Assembly: GCA_017516465.1 (NCBI GenBank)
Contig: JAFXCR010000051.1
Span: forward strand, 41,739-105,738
DNA from: Ruminococcus sp.
Lineage (GTDB): Bacteria > Bacillota > Clostridia > Oscillospirales > Ruminococcaceae
DNA: 64,000 nucleotides
Direction of reading: 5' to 3'
The position numbers were made by a program, and so were the translations under genes. Of this stretch, positions 33,489-42,830 are shown one piece after another; the stretch's first letter is position 1, and every line of letters begins with the position of its first letter. The notes below the pieces were generated by a model. That model saw only the letters and a program-made list of their open reading frames with translations, was not told the origin of the DNA and made no database searches.

Positions 33489-34975
33489 TTAAGCGAGTTC
33501 GGGGATTGCAGCTGTTACGTCTGTAATAACCTTGAGCTGTACATCGTCCCAAGAAGCACCGTTCTGGCAGTATTCCTTAGTTACAGCATCGAGGAATGTG
33601 CTCTTAACTGTTGCATCGTAAGGTGTGATAAGATCCTTAATATCGATAGCGAGAACGTTGTCGTTGAGAACCTTAAAGTAGTTCTGTCCGCCGAGGTTGT
33701 CTGTAACGAACTTGTTGGGGTTCTCATTATTGTCAACGATTTCCTTCATAGCAGACATGTTGTTTACATACTCAGGCTTGCTGATAGCAAATGACTTCAT
33801 AGCATCCTGCTTTACAGTAGACTGGAGAATGAAGCTCTGAGCTTCCTCAGCATTGTCTGTACCAGGATTTACAACAATCCATGTACCGCCCCAGAAGTAG
33901 CTGTCAGGACCCTGGCAAAGTGCCCACTTACCGTAGGACTCAGAAGAAGCCTGGCCGAAGAATGCCTGCTCACCGAAGCCCCATGTAGATACGAAGTAAC
34001 CCATGCATGAGCCATCCTTACCAGCAGGAATCCAACCATCAGACCACTGGCTGTTGTGTGTTACACCGCCGTTGTCCCAGAGTGTCTTAGCGTAATCAGC
34101 GAATACCTTGCAGGAATCGTCGATTTCGAGAAGTCCGTCAACAACCCAAGGTGTTGTTCTGTTAGCAGCGAATACCTGCCACATACCACCGAGAGAGTCA
34201 GCGAGAGCAACCTTACCGCCAGAAGCTTCAGCAACTGTTGTAGCAGCAGCTACGAAGTTGTCCCAACCTTCAATCTTAGCCTGCATCTCTTCAGGTGTCT
34301 TAACGCCGAGGTACTGCTCTGCAAGGTCAGATCTGTAAGCGAATCCGCCTGCAGCTGCCTGCCATGAAGAACCTACCATCTTACCAGCGTTCTTACCGGA
34401 AGTAGCTCTACCGATTTCCTGTGTGTAAGCGAACTGATCAGCAAAGTTAGCGTCTGTGAATCCGAGATCCTCAAGAGCAGCTGTCTTTGTATCATCGTTG
34501 ATATATCTGAGAGCCCAGTCAGCTTCACAGAAGAATACGTCGATGTCGTCACCTGACTTGAAGAGGTTGTCATACTTTTCAGGAGCATCGCCGCCGCCGC
34601 AGCCGAAGTTAACGAAATTAACCTTTTCCTTGTCGTAGCCCTCCTCAGCTGTCCAAGCATCGATAAGAGCAGGAACGTCATCAGGGTTCCAAGCAACAAC
34701 TGTGAATTTGTCGCCGCCTGTTGCGAGCTTTACAGCACCAACTTCTGTGGAGTTACCGCCAGTAGGAGCTGAAGGAGCATCTGTTGCAGCATCTGTTGCA
34801 GCGTCTGTTGCAGCATCTGTTGCAGCGTCTGTTGCTGCATCTGTTGCAGCGTCTGTACCTTTGTGTCATCAGCCTTTGAATCTGAGCTGGAGTCGTCCTT
34901 GCCGCATCCAACGAATGCAGTAGAAGCCATTGCAAGTGTAGCTACTAAAGCTAAAGTTTTCTTAAGTGTGTTCAT
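33489..34975 (-). pseudogene. Sugar ABC transporter solute-binding lipoprotein, frameshifted
   Basis: The reading frame is split. From 34975 a good lipoprotein signal (MNTLKKTLALVATLAMA, lipobox FVGC) runs into a linker, then shifts frame near 34858. In the other frame the sequence continues without a stop as a repeated ATDAATDA linker, then DKFTVVAWNPDDVPALIDAW and on to the C terminus at 33489 (DVTAAIPELA), a normal family-1 extracellular binding protein of about 495 residues in total. Restoring one G in AAGGTACAG (to AAGGGTACAG) joins the frames. A single-base sequencing error is as likely as a true mutation. Operon with two permeases; sugar unknown. Confidence 0.8.
34785..34857. repeat. 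12/24-bp repeat encoding an ATDA linker
   Basis: GCAACAGATGCTGCAACAGA-type units on the minus strand encode (ATDA)n in the correct frame, or LQQM/LQQT in the shifted frame. The frameshift lies at its upstream edge. Confidence 0.8.
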
Positions 34976-35262
34976 AAGAATTTTCCTCCTTAAATATGTA
35001 TATTATACTCAATTTGAAGTATAATATGTTTGGATATTTTTTCCGCACCGGATTTTTCAGACCGCATAAGTCCGGAAAATGTACTCTCCGTTTTCCGGAT
35101 CCTACTTTGCCAGTGCATTACACCGACACATTGTCAATGTAACTTCAAGCAATCACGGAAATACCACACAGACTTGCCATGTGCTTTCAACCCTGTTTCC
35201 GTCAGAGTGCGGTTATAAACCCAGACTTGTACAGAGTATACAAGCATAATTGCCTTTTGTAA
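34976..35262 (-). promoter_or_regulatory. Long structured leader of the sugar ABC operon
   Basis: About 285 nt of untranslated leader. It holds a perfect 9-bp stem TCCGGAAAA/TTTTCCGGA (35071-35099). A competing pairing is possible, since its 3' arm TTTTCCG also matches CGGAAAA about 35 nt on. A second perfect 9-bp inverted repeat TATTATACT/AGTATAATA (35001-35026) sits just before the ribosome site. No T tract follows either, so translation control or operator function is more likely than attenuation. Confidence 0.5.
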
Positions 35263-35267
35263 TATCA

Positions 35268-35296
35268 AATATACCCTATTTTTTTGTCAAAGTCAA
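35268..35296 (-). promoter_or_regulatory. Promoter of the sugar ABC operon
   Basis: TTGACT (35291-35296), 17-bp spacer, TATATT (35268-35273). The stretch 35300-35533 upstream is AT-rich with no gene seen; a weak hairpin ATGGTTTAACA...AACCAT near 35493-35525 may end the protease gene. Confidence 0.65.
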
Positions 35297-35533
35297 TGCT
35301 TTGTATCGTTCTTTAATATTTTTTGTGCGTAACGTATACTTTCAACATTATTTTTTCAGTAATATTAATACAATTAATAACTTCAAATTTCAAAAATTAC
35401 AAATCGGTAACACCTATTTTATTAATTATACAAAACATCCCCCTTTATTTTATTGCTATCGCACATACAATTAAAATAATCCGTAAAGAAATATGGTTTT
35501 TTTGTTCAATATTGTTAAACCATTATCATTTTA

Positions 35534-38500
35534 TTATTCTCCGACATTTATTCCTGACGAAATCTTCGTATAAAGCACCAGTATCAATGTTGCATCTGAG
35601 CCTGTAATTATTCCGTCCCTGTCGTAGTCTGCTACTTCAAGTGATTTTCCTGCAAGATTCCCTTCGTTTCCGGAAGATATCAGCGTGTAATGTCTCAGAA
35701 CAAGCGTAGCGTCAGATCCTGTAATTATTCCGTCACCATCTACATCGCCCATAAGAATTTCCTGAGCCGTAGGATCAATATAAACGCTCTTTGAGGCAAA
35801 AGAACTATCGGTTGCACTGTATCTTACAGCAAGCTTGTTTCCATCCGTACATTCAGCACTGATATCCCATTCAGCATTGATATACCTTATTACAGTATCG
35901 GTGTCAGTTGCCTGCATTCGCTTCTTCATCAATTCCTCATACTGCTTGATATCGCTATATCCCCATTTTGAGGCAAGCTTCTCAATTGAAGATAATTCCA
36001 CTGCCTTTGGAGATGCGATTTCATAACTGAAATCACTGATCGTACATTCGTCACCACTTATTGTATATTCTGGTATTTTTGTTGGAGCTTCTGGTGCTGA
36101 TGGAATTTCAAAAACTGCCGGACTGCTCTTGAATTTACCGTTTCCTGCTGCCACCCTGAGCGTAACAGTCTCTCCGGGAATTATAGCAAACGCCTTATTC
36201 ATTACCATGCCGGAATTTATCCATGTTCCGTCAAGCAAACGACCTTCAGCACTTATATAATCTCCGTTTGACGGCTTTTCTTTTACTGAATACTCCAAAA
36301 GCTCTGCCGTTTCATTCGGAATAAATCCAAGCGTCTCAAAGTAATAATTCAGCTCCAGATCCGGAATCTGATTTCTTTCCGGAAGTACATATTCTACATT
36401 TTCAAGCCCCACCGAAGCGTATACTGTCTGTCCGGCAAGATGTCCGATATACGAATTATCGGGAATCTCGGTGCCGTCAGCAGCATATACATAATCTGCA
36501 CCTGTATATTTCAGAGTTTCATTTGTCAGATTAATTTCAACAGGTAATTTTTTTACTACAAGCTTTACAGTATTATCAAGTGCGTTTTCCTTCGACAGCT
36601 CAAAAATAATCTCGGTTTCACCGTAGTTTACCTCTATATTATCTGTCTGTTCATATTTTTCTATCTTTTCACCATTCATAGTAATGTCGGCGTCTGTCAG
36701 AGGATATAAACACAGATTTGTATCTGTACCGGTAAGTTCAATTATATATTCGCTTTTACTTATTCTCTTTGCACTTTTTGTATCTGTTCTGTATCCTTCT
36801 TCTGTCATATAGCACAGATCGAAAAACTGTGCAGTTGCCGGCTCATATGTACGCTCCGTAAAATTGATTTTATCTGTTGTTGCAGATATTGTCATTTTCT
36901 CCGTAACTGAAATTGATCCGGTATACGGCTGATATTCACTTCCGTTGATAGATACCAATATCTCCCCGCCGCTGGGAGTACTGAGGGTTACAGCTTCATC
37001 AGACGAAACTTCTCCGGAAATATGGGAAAACTCCACAGATGCCGCATTGTTTCCGAATGCCTTCATTGATATGTTTCCGGATATTATTTTCAGATCGCTG
37101 ACCTCAAAAATTTTTGTATAGGAATCAAAAATCTGCTGTGCTTCGGCAAGAAGCTTTGTATCATTTTCCTCAAGACCGTCAAAGAGCTCTGCCTTAAGAC
37201 CTTCTAACAGAAATTCTTTTTCCTCATCGGTATATTCGTATATCTCACAGCCCGAATCGCCCCAATTGACTCCATCAGGACTGTAAAGACTTTCGTTCTT
37301 TCCTGTATTCACTTCAATTCTTTCCTTTGAAGTAAAAGTACTAAGATCTGTTATAGTACCATTATTCTTATTCTCAGCATACAAACTTGTCTCAACAGGG
37401 ATCACATACGGCGTATCGGGACAGAAGAGCTTTACAACTACGCTGAAATCACCCGATTCAACCCAGACGCTTTCATCAAAATCAATCGTCTCATATCCTG
37501 TAAAGCTGCTCACTCCCGACGCAACAGTTTTTTCTGTTCCAGAAGTCGGATCAGAAGGATCCTTCAGACCGCTGTATACCGTCACCTCATACTCAGTTCC
37601 TACCGTTGTAAAATATGTGGAAATCGCCCCTATCTCCTCACCGGAAGCAGATGTAAATATATTCGCCATGTACGAAGGAAGCGTCGGGGACGCATCAATA
37701 TGAGCTGACATTGTATTTGTATACACAAATGTATCATGCTGATGAATATTGTCATAATTTTCCTTATCTCCAAGATCGAAAATTGCGAAATCTACAAGCG
37801 ACTTATCGTAATACGAAATCCATAAGTAGCCCTCCTCTCCAAAATGGGATCCCCAACTGTTCTTAACAAGCCATCCGCCGTTGCCCGCCGGCGAATTTCT
37901 GAACTTACTTGCCGGAAAATTATCATCCCAGCCGCAGATAGTCACGGCATGATCAGCAAATCGCGGCGGTCTGCTTGAATTTGAAGTATTATAGCTGTAA
38001 TTGTAAGTCACCGACTGCTCACTGTAAAACGATACATCAACACCCTGACCGTTATAAACGAACTCCTTTATGGTGTTGTTTACATCATCAAAATTCGATC
38101 TGTCGCTGTTGTAATTAAACATATACACGTTTTCGAGATGATAGTCACTGTCTGCCTTAAGTTTTTCGAGCTTTTCAGTTACATCAAATACTGAATGATC
38201 GCCATATGGCATTTTTTCCTCATAAACCGGACCTATCCACTGTGCCCACAAATTTGATACAGCATAGATATTGCCGCCCTTATTGAGAATATCACTGATT
38301 TTTTCAGATTTGGGATCCACCTGATCTTCACCATAATATGTGAAATATGCAGTGTGCAATTCGGAAAGGTCAACCGTCGGATTACTGCTCAGGATTCCGC
38401 TTTCCGCACTCGACGCAGAGGAATGTGCCCAACAGGTTCCGTACGCTCCCTGATTTTTTACGCTCGTCATACCGGACGCTTCACGCAGATCAAACGATGA

Positions 38501-38767
38501 CGGCATGGCATGGCTTCCTCTATATACAGATATTACGTCTGAATCCACACGGGGAGCCATGGGTTCCACAGAAATCCCGCTTCCATCATGTATATGCACA
38601 AATTCCGGCAGTGCCATTGATAATGATGGTGTATTCATGCTTCTAACCAATGACTCGTCCCAGTCAGATGTCTTATCAACGGTGCCTGAAGCCGCTGTAA
38701 GACATAGCAATGATGTTACTGATACTGCCGATGTCACGGAAATCATTTTTTTTAAAATGGTATTCAT
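35534..38767 (-). CDS. Secreted C1A papain-family protease with lectin-like region and dockerin
   Basis: A 1077-residue exported protease. A signal peptide (about 1-26) precedes the papain domain (about 88-325): SVKNQGAYGTCWAHSSA has the nucleophile Cys112, FADHAVTICGWDD has His273, and WLVKNSWGSHFGEEGY has Asn303. A beta-rich lectin-like domain follows (about 340-460, SGEEIGAISTYFTTVG). Then come several domains, including a cadherin-like beta-sandwich stretch and an Ig-like region. The C terminus (about 1000-1077) is a dockerin-type pair: GDVDGDGIITGSDATLVL and ADYDRDGIITGSDATLIL. It is probably attached to a cohesin-bearing scaffold. Monocistronic, with its own promoter. Confidence 0.9.
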   Translation of the reverse strand: MNTILKKMISVTSAVSVTSLLCLTAASGTVDKTSDWDESLVRSMNTPSLSMALPEFVHIHDGSGISVEPMAPRVDSDVISVYRGSHAMPSSFDLREASGMTSVKNQGAYGTCWAHSSASSAESGILSSNPTVDLSELHTAYFTYYGEDQVDPKSEKISDILNKGGNIYAVSNLWAQWIGPVYEEKMPYGDHSVFDVTEKLEKLKADSDYHLENVYMFNYNSDRSNFDDVNNTIKEFVYNGQGVDVSFYSEQSVTYNYSYNTSNSSRPPRFADHAVTICGWDDNFPASKFRNSPAGNGGWLVKNSWGSHFGEEGYLWISYYDKSLVDFAIFDLGDKENYDNIHQHDTFVYTNTMSAHIDASPTLPSYMANIFTSASGEEIGAISTYFTTVGTEYEVTVYSGLKDPSDPTSGTEKTVASGVSSFTGYETIDFDESVWVESGDFSVVVKLFCPDTPYVIPVETSLYAENKNNGTITDLSTFTSKERIEVNTGKNESLYSPDGVNWGDSGCEIYEYTDEEKEFLLEGLKAELFDGLEENDTKLLAEAQQIFDSYTKIFEVSDLKIISGNISMKAFGNNAASVEFSHISGEVSSDEAVTLSTPSGGEILVSINGSEYQPYTGSISVTEKMTISATTDKINFTERTYEPATAQFFDLCYMTEEGYRTDTKSAKRISKSEYIIELTGTDTNLCLYPLTDADITMNGEKIEKYEQTDNIEVNYGETEIIFELSKENALDNTVKLVVKKLPVEINLTNETLKYTGADYVYAADGTEIPDNSYIGHLAGQTVYASVGLENVEYVLPERNQIPDLELNYYFETLGFIPNETAELLEYSVKEKPSNGDYISAEGRLLDGTWINSGMVMNKAFAIIPGETVTLRVAAGNGKFKSSPAVFEIPSAPEAPTKIPEYTISGDECTISDFSYEIASPKAVELSSIEKLASKWGYSDIKQYEELMKKRMQATDTDTVIRYINAEWDISAECTDGNKLAVRYSATDSSFASKSVYIDPTAQEILMGDVDGDGIITGSDATLVLRHYTLISSGNEGNLAGKSLEVADYDRDGIITGSDATLILVLYTKISSGINVGE

Positions 38768-38797
38768 TTTTATTCCTCCCGTACATTATATATATTA

Positions 38798-38826
38798 ATT
38801 ATAACATACGAATCTTTATTTGTAAA
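38798..38826 (-). promoter_or_regulatory. Promoter of the C1A protease gene
   Basis: TTTACA (38821-38826), 17-bp spacer, TATAAT (38798-38803). Confidence 0.8.
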
Positions 38827-38902
38827 CAAAAATTCTATGAACTTGTCACAGAAATCCCCTATAAAGAATATAATATAATAAGAATCTGAACGGAGGCACA
38901 CT

Positions 38903-39556
38903 ATGAGAAAGAGAAAACACAGAAAAAAACAGCTCCGGACTATTCTCGGAACCGCAATTTTTATTTTAATAATAGTTATGCTATTTATCTGCATTATAAA
39001 AACAGATAAGGCTCTGCGTCCTGCTGCCGCTGCACAAGCGGAATACTTCGCCCGTACAACTGCTGAAAAGGCTGTATCTGAATCCGTGAATGAATACCTG
39101 AACAAAAATCAATTTACATACAGCGATTTCGCCGCTGTTCTCTACGATGAAAACGGCAGTCCGGTATCAATTGAAGCTATCCCCTCGAATATCAATCGTG
39201 TTCAGTCAGAACTCATTATCCTTATACGAAAAAAATTCAGCCGGATGTCTGATTCAACTCACAGAATATCAGCAGGCGATCTTACCGGCTCGTATATGCT
39301 TGCCGGAAAAGGTCCTGATATCAAAATAAGAATCTGCCCTGCGGAAAAAATTTCCGTCCGTCTGAAAAGTACTTTCGACAACGCCGGAATCAATCAGACA
39401 ACACACCGGATATCCGCAGTTGTACGGACAGAAATAAAATCATCTCTCCCGATATATTCATTTTCTACTGAAATGGAATTTGAATTCCTGCTTGCTGAAA
39501 CGGTTATCATAGGCGATGTTCCAGACTTTGCCAGATATTCATGGACTGAAATATAA
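38903..39556 (+). CDS. yunB: Sporulation protein YunB
   Basis: A 217-residue protein with one N-terminal membrane helix (about 12-32) after a strongly basic start. The YunB pattern is complete: GSYMLAGKGPDIKIRICP, STFDNAGINQTTHRI and LAETVIIGDVPDFA. YunB is made in the mother cell of Bacillus and is needed for normal spores; its biochemical role is unknown. Its presence supports a spore-forming ancestry. GGAGGCACACT precedes the ATG. Convergent with glmS. Confidence 0.92.
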   Translation: MRKRKHRKKQLRTILGTAIFILIIVMLFICIIKTDKALRPAAAAQAEYFARTTAEKAVSESVNEYLNKNQFTYSDFAAVLYDENGSPVSIEAIPSNINRVQSELIILIRKKFSRMSDSTHRISAGDLTGSYMLAGKGPDIKIRICPAEKISVRLKSTFDNAGINQTTHRISAVVRTEIKSSLPIYSFSTEMEFEFLLAETVIIGDVPDFARYSWTEI

Positions 39557-39592
39557 AAGGCGGTCAGACTGAACTGACCGCCTTTAATTTAC
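39556..39592. terminator. Bidirectional terminator between yunB and glmS
   Basis: AAAGGCGGTCAG and CTGACCGCCTTT form a 12-bp stem with a short loop between convergent genes, with T-rich flanks on both strands. Confidence 0.9.
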
Positions 39593-41427
39593 TCTACTGT
39601 AACACTCTTTGCAAGATTTCTCGGCTTATCAACATCATATCCCTTGGCAACAGAAACATAATAGCCTAAAAGCTGAAGCGGAATAACCGACAGACTTCCT
39701 GCAAAATGAGGATCTGTATGCGGAATGTAAACCGTAAAGTCAGCAGTATCCTCCATGCTGTAATTGCCATATGTGGTAAGTCCCATAAGAGAAGCTCCAC
39801 GGCTCTTTACCTCTACCATATTGCTGACAGTCTTTTCATAGAGTTCCTGCTGTGTAAGAACACCGATTACAAGAATTCCATCCTCGATCAGGCTTATAGG
39901 TCCATGCTTAAGCTCTCCGGCAGCGTATGCCTCAGAATGGATATAGCTGATTTCCTTCATCTTGAGACTTCCTTCAAGACTGATTGCATAATCAATACCT
40001 CTGCCGATAAAGAAAGCGTCCTTTGAACCGGCAAGCTTGTTTGCAAACCACTGAATTCTTTCCTTATCCTCAAGAATCTTTTCAATTTTATCGGGAATAG
40101 TGTTAAGCTCATTTAACATTTCCGTACACTTTTCTCCGGATATTTCTCCTCTCGCAAGAGCAAACTGGATAGCAAGAAGATATCCGGCTATAAGCTGTGT
40201 GCTGTATGCCTTTGTAGTTGCAACAGAAATCTCAGGTCCGGCAAGTGTATAGAAAACATTATCTGCTTCACGGGCAATCGACGAACCAACTACATTTACA
40301 ATGCCAAGTGTTTTTATTCCCTTATCCTTTGCTTCTCTTAGAGCAGCAAGACTGTCGGCTGTTTCTCCCGACTGACTTATTATAATAACAAGACTATCCT
40401 TTGCAAGAGTCATCTTTCTGTACCGGAATTCAGATGCAAGCTCTACTCTTACAGGAAGTGAAGTAAGATCTTCAATTACATATTGTACTGCCATTCCAAC
40501 GTGATATGCCGAACCGCAGGCAACAATATATATCTGGCTGATCCTGTTCATTTCTTCATCAGTAAGACCAATTTTACTGAAATCAATTTTACCGTCCTTT
40601 ACAACGGAATTGATTGTATCTCTTACAACCTTTGGCTGCTCGTAGATTTCCTTAAGCATAAAATGCTCATAACCGCCCTTTTCAGCTGCTTCGGCATCCC
40701 ACTTGATTTCAACGATATCCTTCTGAATTTCCTCACGGTCAATATTGTAGAAAGTAACGTTACCCTTCTCAAGTCTGGCAATTTCCATATTGCCGATATA
40801 ATATACATTTCTTGTATATTTAAGTATTGCCGGAACATCAGACGCAACGTATGTTTCTCCGTTAGATACTCCGATAATCATGGGACTGTCCTTACGGGCT
40901 GTATAGATCTCACCGGAATAATCTCTGAACATAACGCAGAGAGCATACGAACCCCTGATACGTACCATTGCACGGCAGATTGCGTCAACAGGACCAAGAT
41001 TATACTTTTTATAGTAGTAGTCAATAAGCTTTACTGCCACCTCAGTATCTGTCTGTGATCTGAATTCGTAGCCTCTCTTGAGAAGCTTTTCCCTCAGCTC
41101 ATGATAATTTTCGATAATTCCGTTATGTACTGCAATAACGTTGGAATCGTCGCTGCTGTGGGGGTGTGCATTGAGAGTAGAAGGCTCGCCATGCGTAGCC
41201 CATCTTGTATGACCGATTCCGCAGCTTCCGCTTACAGCATTACCGTTATCAGTCATCTTTTTAAGTACAATAAGCTTTCCTTTTGCCTTGACTACTTCTG
41301 TTTCTCCGTTTTCATCCAGAACAGCAATTCCGGCGGAGTCATATCCTCTGTATTCAAGCTTTGAAAGTCCGTCAAGAAGTATAGGTGCTGCCTGTGAGAC
41401 TCCCGTAAAGCCAACTATTCCACACAT
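39589..41427 (-). CDS. glmS: Glutamine--fructose-6-phosphate aminotransferase (isomerizing)
   Basis: A 612-residue enzyme that makes glucosamine-6-phosphate for peptidoglycan. Start at MCGIVGFTG, so that Cys1 becomes the N-terminal glutaminase nucleophile after Met removal; GGAGGATTT precedes it. The glutaminase domain (1-240) has HTRWATHGEPS and HNGIIEN. Two SIS isomerase domains follow, with VACGSAYHVG, SQSGETADSLAAL and the C-terminal KPRNLAKSVTVE. The leader is only about 45 nt, too short for a glmS ribozyme. Confidence 0.97.
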   Translation of the reverse strand: MCGIVGFTGVSQAAPILLDGLSKLEYRGYDSAGIAVLDENGETEVVKAKGKLIVLKKMTDNGNAVSGSCGIGHTRWATHGEPSTLNAHPHSSDDSNVIAVHNGIIENYHELREKLLKRGYEFRSQTDTEVAVKLIDYYYKKYNLGPVDAICRAMVRIRGSYALCVMFRDYSGEIYTARKDSPMIIGVSNGETYVASDVPAILKYTRNVYYIGNMEIARLEKGNVTFYNIDREEIQKDIVEIKWDAEAAEKGGYEHFMLKEIYEQPKVVRDTINSVVKDGKIDFSKIGLTDEEMNRISQIYIVACGSAYHVGMAVQYVIEDLTSLPVRVELASEFRYRKMTLAKDSLVIIISQSGETADSLAALREAKDKGIKTLGIVNVVGSSIAREADNVFYTLAGPEISVATTKAYSTQLIAGYLLAIQFALARGEISGEKCTEMLNELNTIPDKIEKILEDKERIQWFANKLAGSKDAFFIGRGIDYAISLEGSLKMKEISYIHSEAYAAGELKHGPISLIEDGILVIGVLTQQELYEKTVSNMVEVKSRGASLMGLTTYGNYSMEDTADFTVYIPHTDPHFAGSLSVIPLQLLGYYVSVAKGYDVDKPRNLAKSVTVE

Positions 41428-41478
41428 AATAAATCCTCCATTTATATAAAGACTGTTTTTGTTTGAATATACATATTT

Positions 41479-41508
41479 ATTATACAACAAATATTATGAT
41501 TTTGTCAA
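41479..41508 (-). promoter_or_regulatory. Promoter of glmS
   Basis: TTGACA (41503-41508), 18-bp spacer, TATAAT (41479-41484). Confidence 0.85.
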
Positions 41509-41515
41509 CAAAAAC

Positions 41516-42079
41516 TTACCGTTTTTTTCTCAGCCTTGGAAGAAAGCTTCTGCAATATGATTTATAAAGAAATGTAAGATTGTAATCATACAGTACAAAA
41601 ATGACATCCGCAGCGACAAGCATGATATATCCGCCGTATTTTCCGAAATCGCCCATTTCCGTGAGCATCTGGTCAAGACCAAAAACATATACCGTTGTAT
41701 AGAAATATGCGATTATACAGATATTGAAAATAATAAACTTTACAAGCCTTCTCAGAAATTTCAATCTTATTCTGCCAAGATACATCCTGAGAACGGGATA
41801 ATGTCCGAAGAACAGAATAAACAGCAGCGCCGCTTCCTTATCGAATGTAATCAGCAATGACAGCAGGCTTACTGCTATGTAGGTAAGCAGTGCCCAGCTG
41901 CGGCTGACCTCAACAGCAATTATCATCATCAGTACACCGGCGATCATCGGGAATAATATATACAATGGTGCAATGATTCCGGCAAGAAACATTGTCAGAA
42001 GACACAACGCTGATACTATACCGCCCAGTGCCACACGATAGCTTACATCATTCATGGCTTCGTTACTTTTTTTTCTCAT
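41516..42079 (-). CDS. Hypothetical polytopic membrane protein, 187 residues
   Basis: A membrane protein with about five hydrophobic segments. The opening VALGGIVSALCLLTMFLAGIIAPLYILFP resembles substrate-binding (S) components of ECF transporters or related small membrane proteins, but no family could be fixed. The tail is basic (RSFLPRLRKKR). The start is uncertain: ATG at 42079 overlaps the end of the SDR gene, and a second ATG at 42055 is possible; neither has a strong ribosome site. It probably depends on coupling to the upstream gene. Confidence 0.65.
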   Translation of the reverse strand: MRKKSNEAMNDVSYRVALGGIVSALCLLTMFLAGIIAPLYILFPMIAGVLMMIIAVEVSRSWALLTYIAVSLLSLLITFDKEAALLFILFFGHYPVLRMYLGRIRLKFLRRLVKFIIFNICIIAYFYTTVYVFGLDQMLTEMGDFGKYGGYIMLVAADVIFVLYDYNLTFLYKSYCRSFLPRLRKKR

Positions 42080-42830
42080 CAGACGATTTCTTTGCGTGCT
42101 GAACATTATATACCACCGATGACAGAAGCTTATACGGTGCAAAACGCTGACTGAAAGCACACAACTTTGTTGTAAGTCCCGGAACAGCAAGAAGGCTTCC
42201 GGCAAACGCCTTTTTCAGTGCGTACTCCGCAACTTGATCAGCAGAAATTGGCTTTGCACTGAAATTTACTCCGGCACGGCTGTTGAAGCAGGTATTCACC
42301 GGTCCCGGACAAAGCACGGTGATACTTACATTTGATTTTTCACGACGGAGTTCCTCATGAACAGCCATTGAAAGCCTAAGTACATAATTCTTTGAAGCAT
42401 AATATCCCGACATAAGAGGTCCGTGCATAAATCCGGCCACAGACGCCACGTTCAGGATTATTCCACTATCACGTTTTATGAAGTCACGGAGAAAAAGCTT
42501 CATAAGTATATGAACAGCAGTTATATTGACCTCCATCATTTCAAGTTCCTTATCAAGATCGTTTTCCGCAAATTTTCCGAACACACCGAAGCCTGCATTG
42601 TTTACAAGCATATCAATATCACGATCCTTACAGAATTCATAAACTCTGTAAACATCTTTTCTTTCTGAGAAATCCGCAGTAATTATTTCGGTATTCCCAA
42701 GGCAATTTTTCATTTCTGTCAGTATTTTTTCATTACGTCCTGTGAGAATAAGCTCCCAGCCTCTTTCACTGAGCTTTTCAGCTATCTTTTTTCCTATACC
42801 GGAGGTAGCTCCTGTAACAAGTGCTTTCAT
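42063..42830 (-). CDS. Short-chain dehydrogenase/reductase (SDR)
   Basis: A 255-residue NAD(P)-dependent oxidoreductase of the classical SDR type. The cofactor loop is VTGATSGIGKKIAE, the stabilising motif LVNNAGFGVFG, and the catalytic YxxxK is GYYASKNYV with the Ser in NVASVAGF. The substrate cannot be deduced; it looks like the broad YqjQ/DltE group. It overlaps the DHHW gene by 4 bp and the membrane protein gene, so it belongs to the same unit. Confidence 0.9.
   Translation of the reverse strand: MKALVTGATSGIGKKIAEKLSERGWELILTGRNEKILTEMKNCLGNTEIITADFSERKDVYRVYEFCKDRDIDMLVNNAGFGVFGKFAENDLDKELEMMEVNITAVHILMKLFLRDFIKRDSGIILNVASVAGFMHGPLMSGYYASKNYVLRLSMAVHEELRREKSNVSITVLCPGPVNTCFNSRAGVNFSAKPISADQVAEYALKKAFAGSLLAVPGLTTKLCAFSQRFAPYKLLSSVVYNVQHAKKSSDEKKK

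Noticed and set aside
34373-34699. Separate gene in the shifted frame of the sugar-binding protein
   Set aside because: Composition and lack of a start signal show it to be an out-of-frame reading of the binding-protein domain.
34859-34867. Programmed -1 frameshifting in the binding-protein gene
   Set aside because: The site ACACAAAGGTA has no X-XXY-YYZ heptamer and no clear downstream pseudoknot; a one-base deletion or error explains it more simply.
41428-41479. glmS ribozyme
   Set aside because: The leader is about 45 nt and lacks the ribozyme core; the conserved structure needs over 100 nt.
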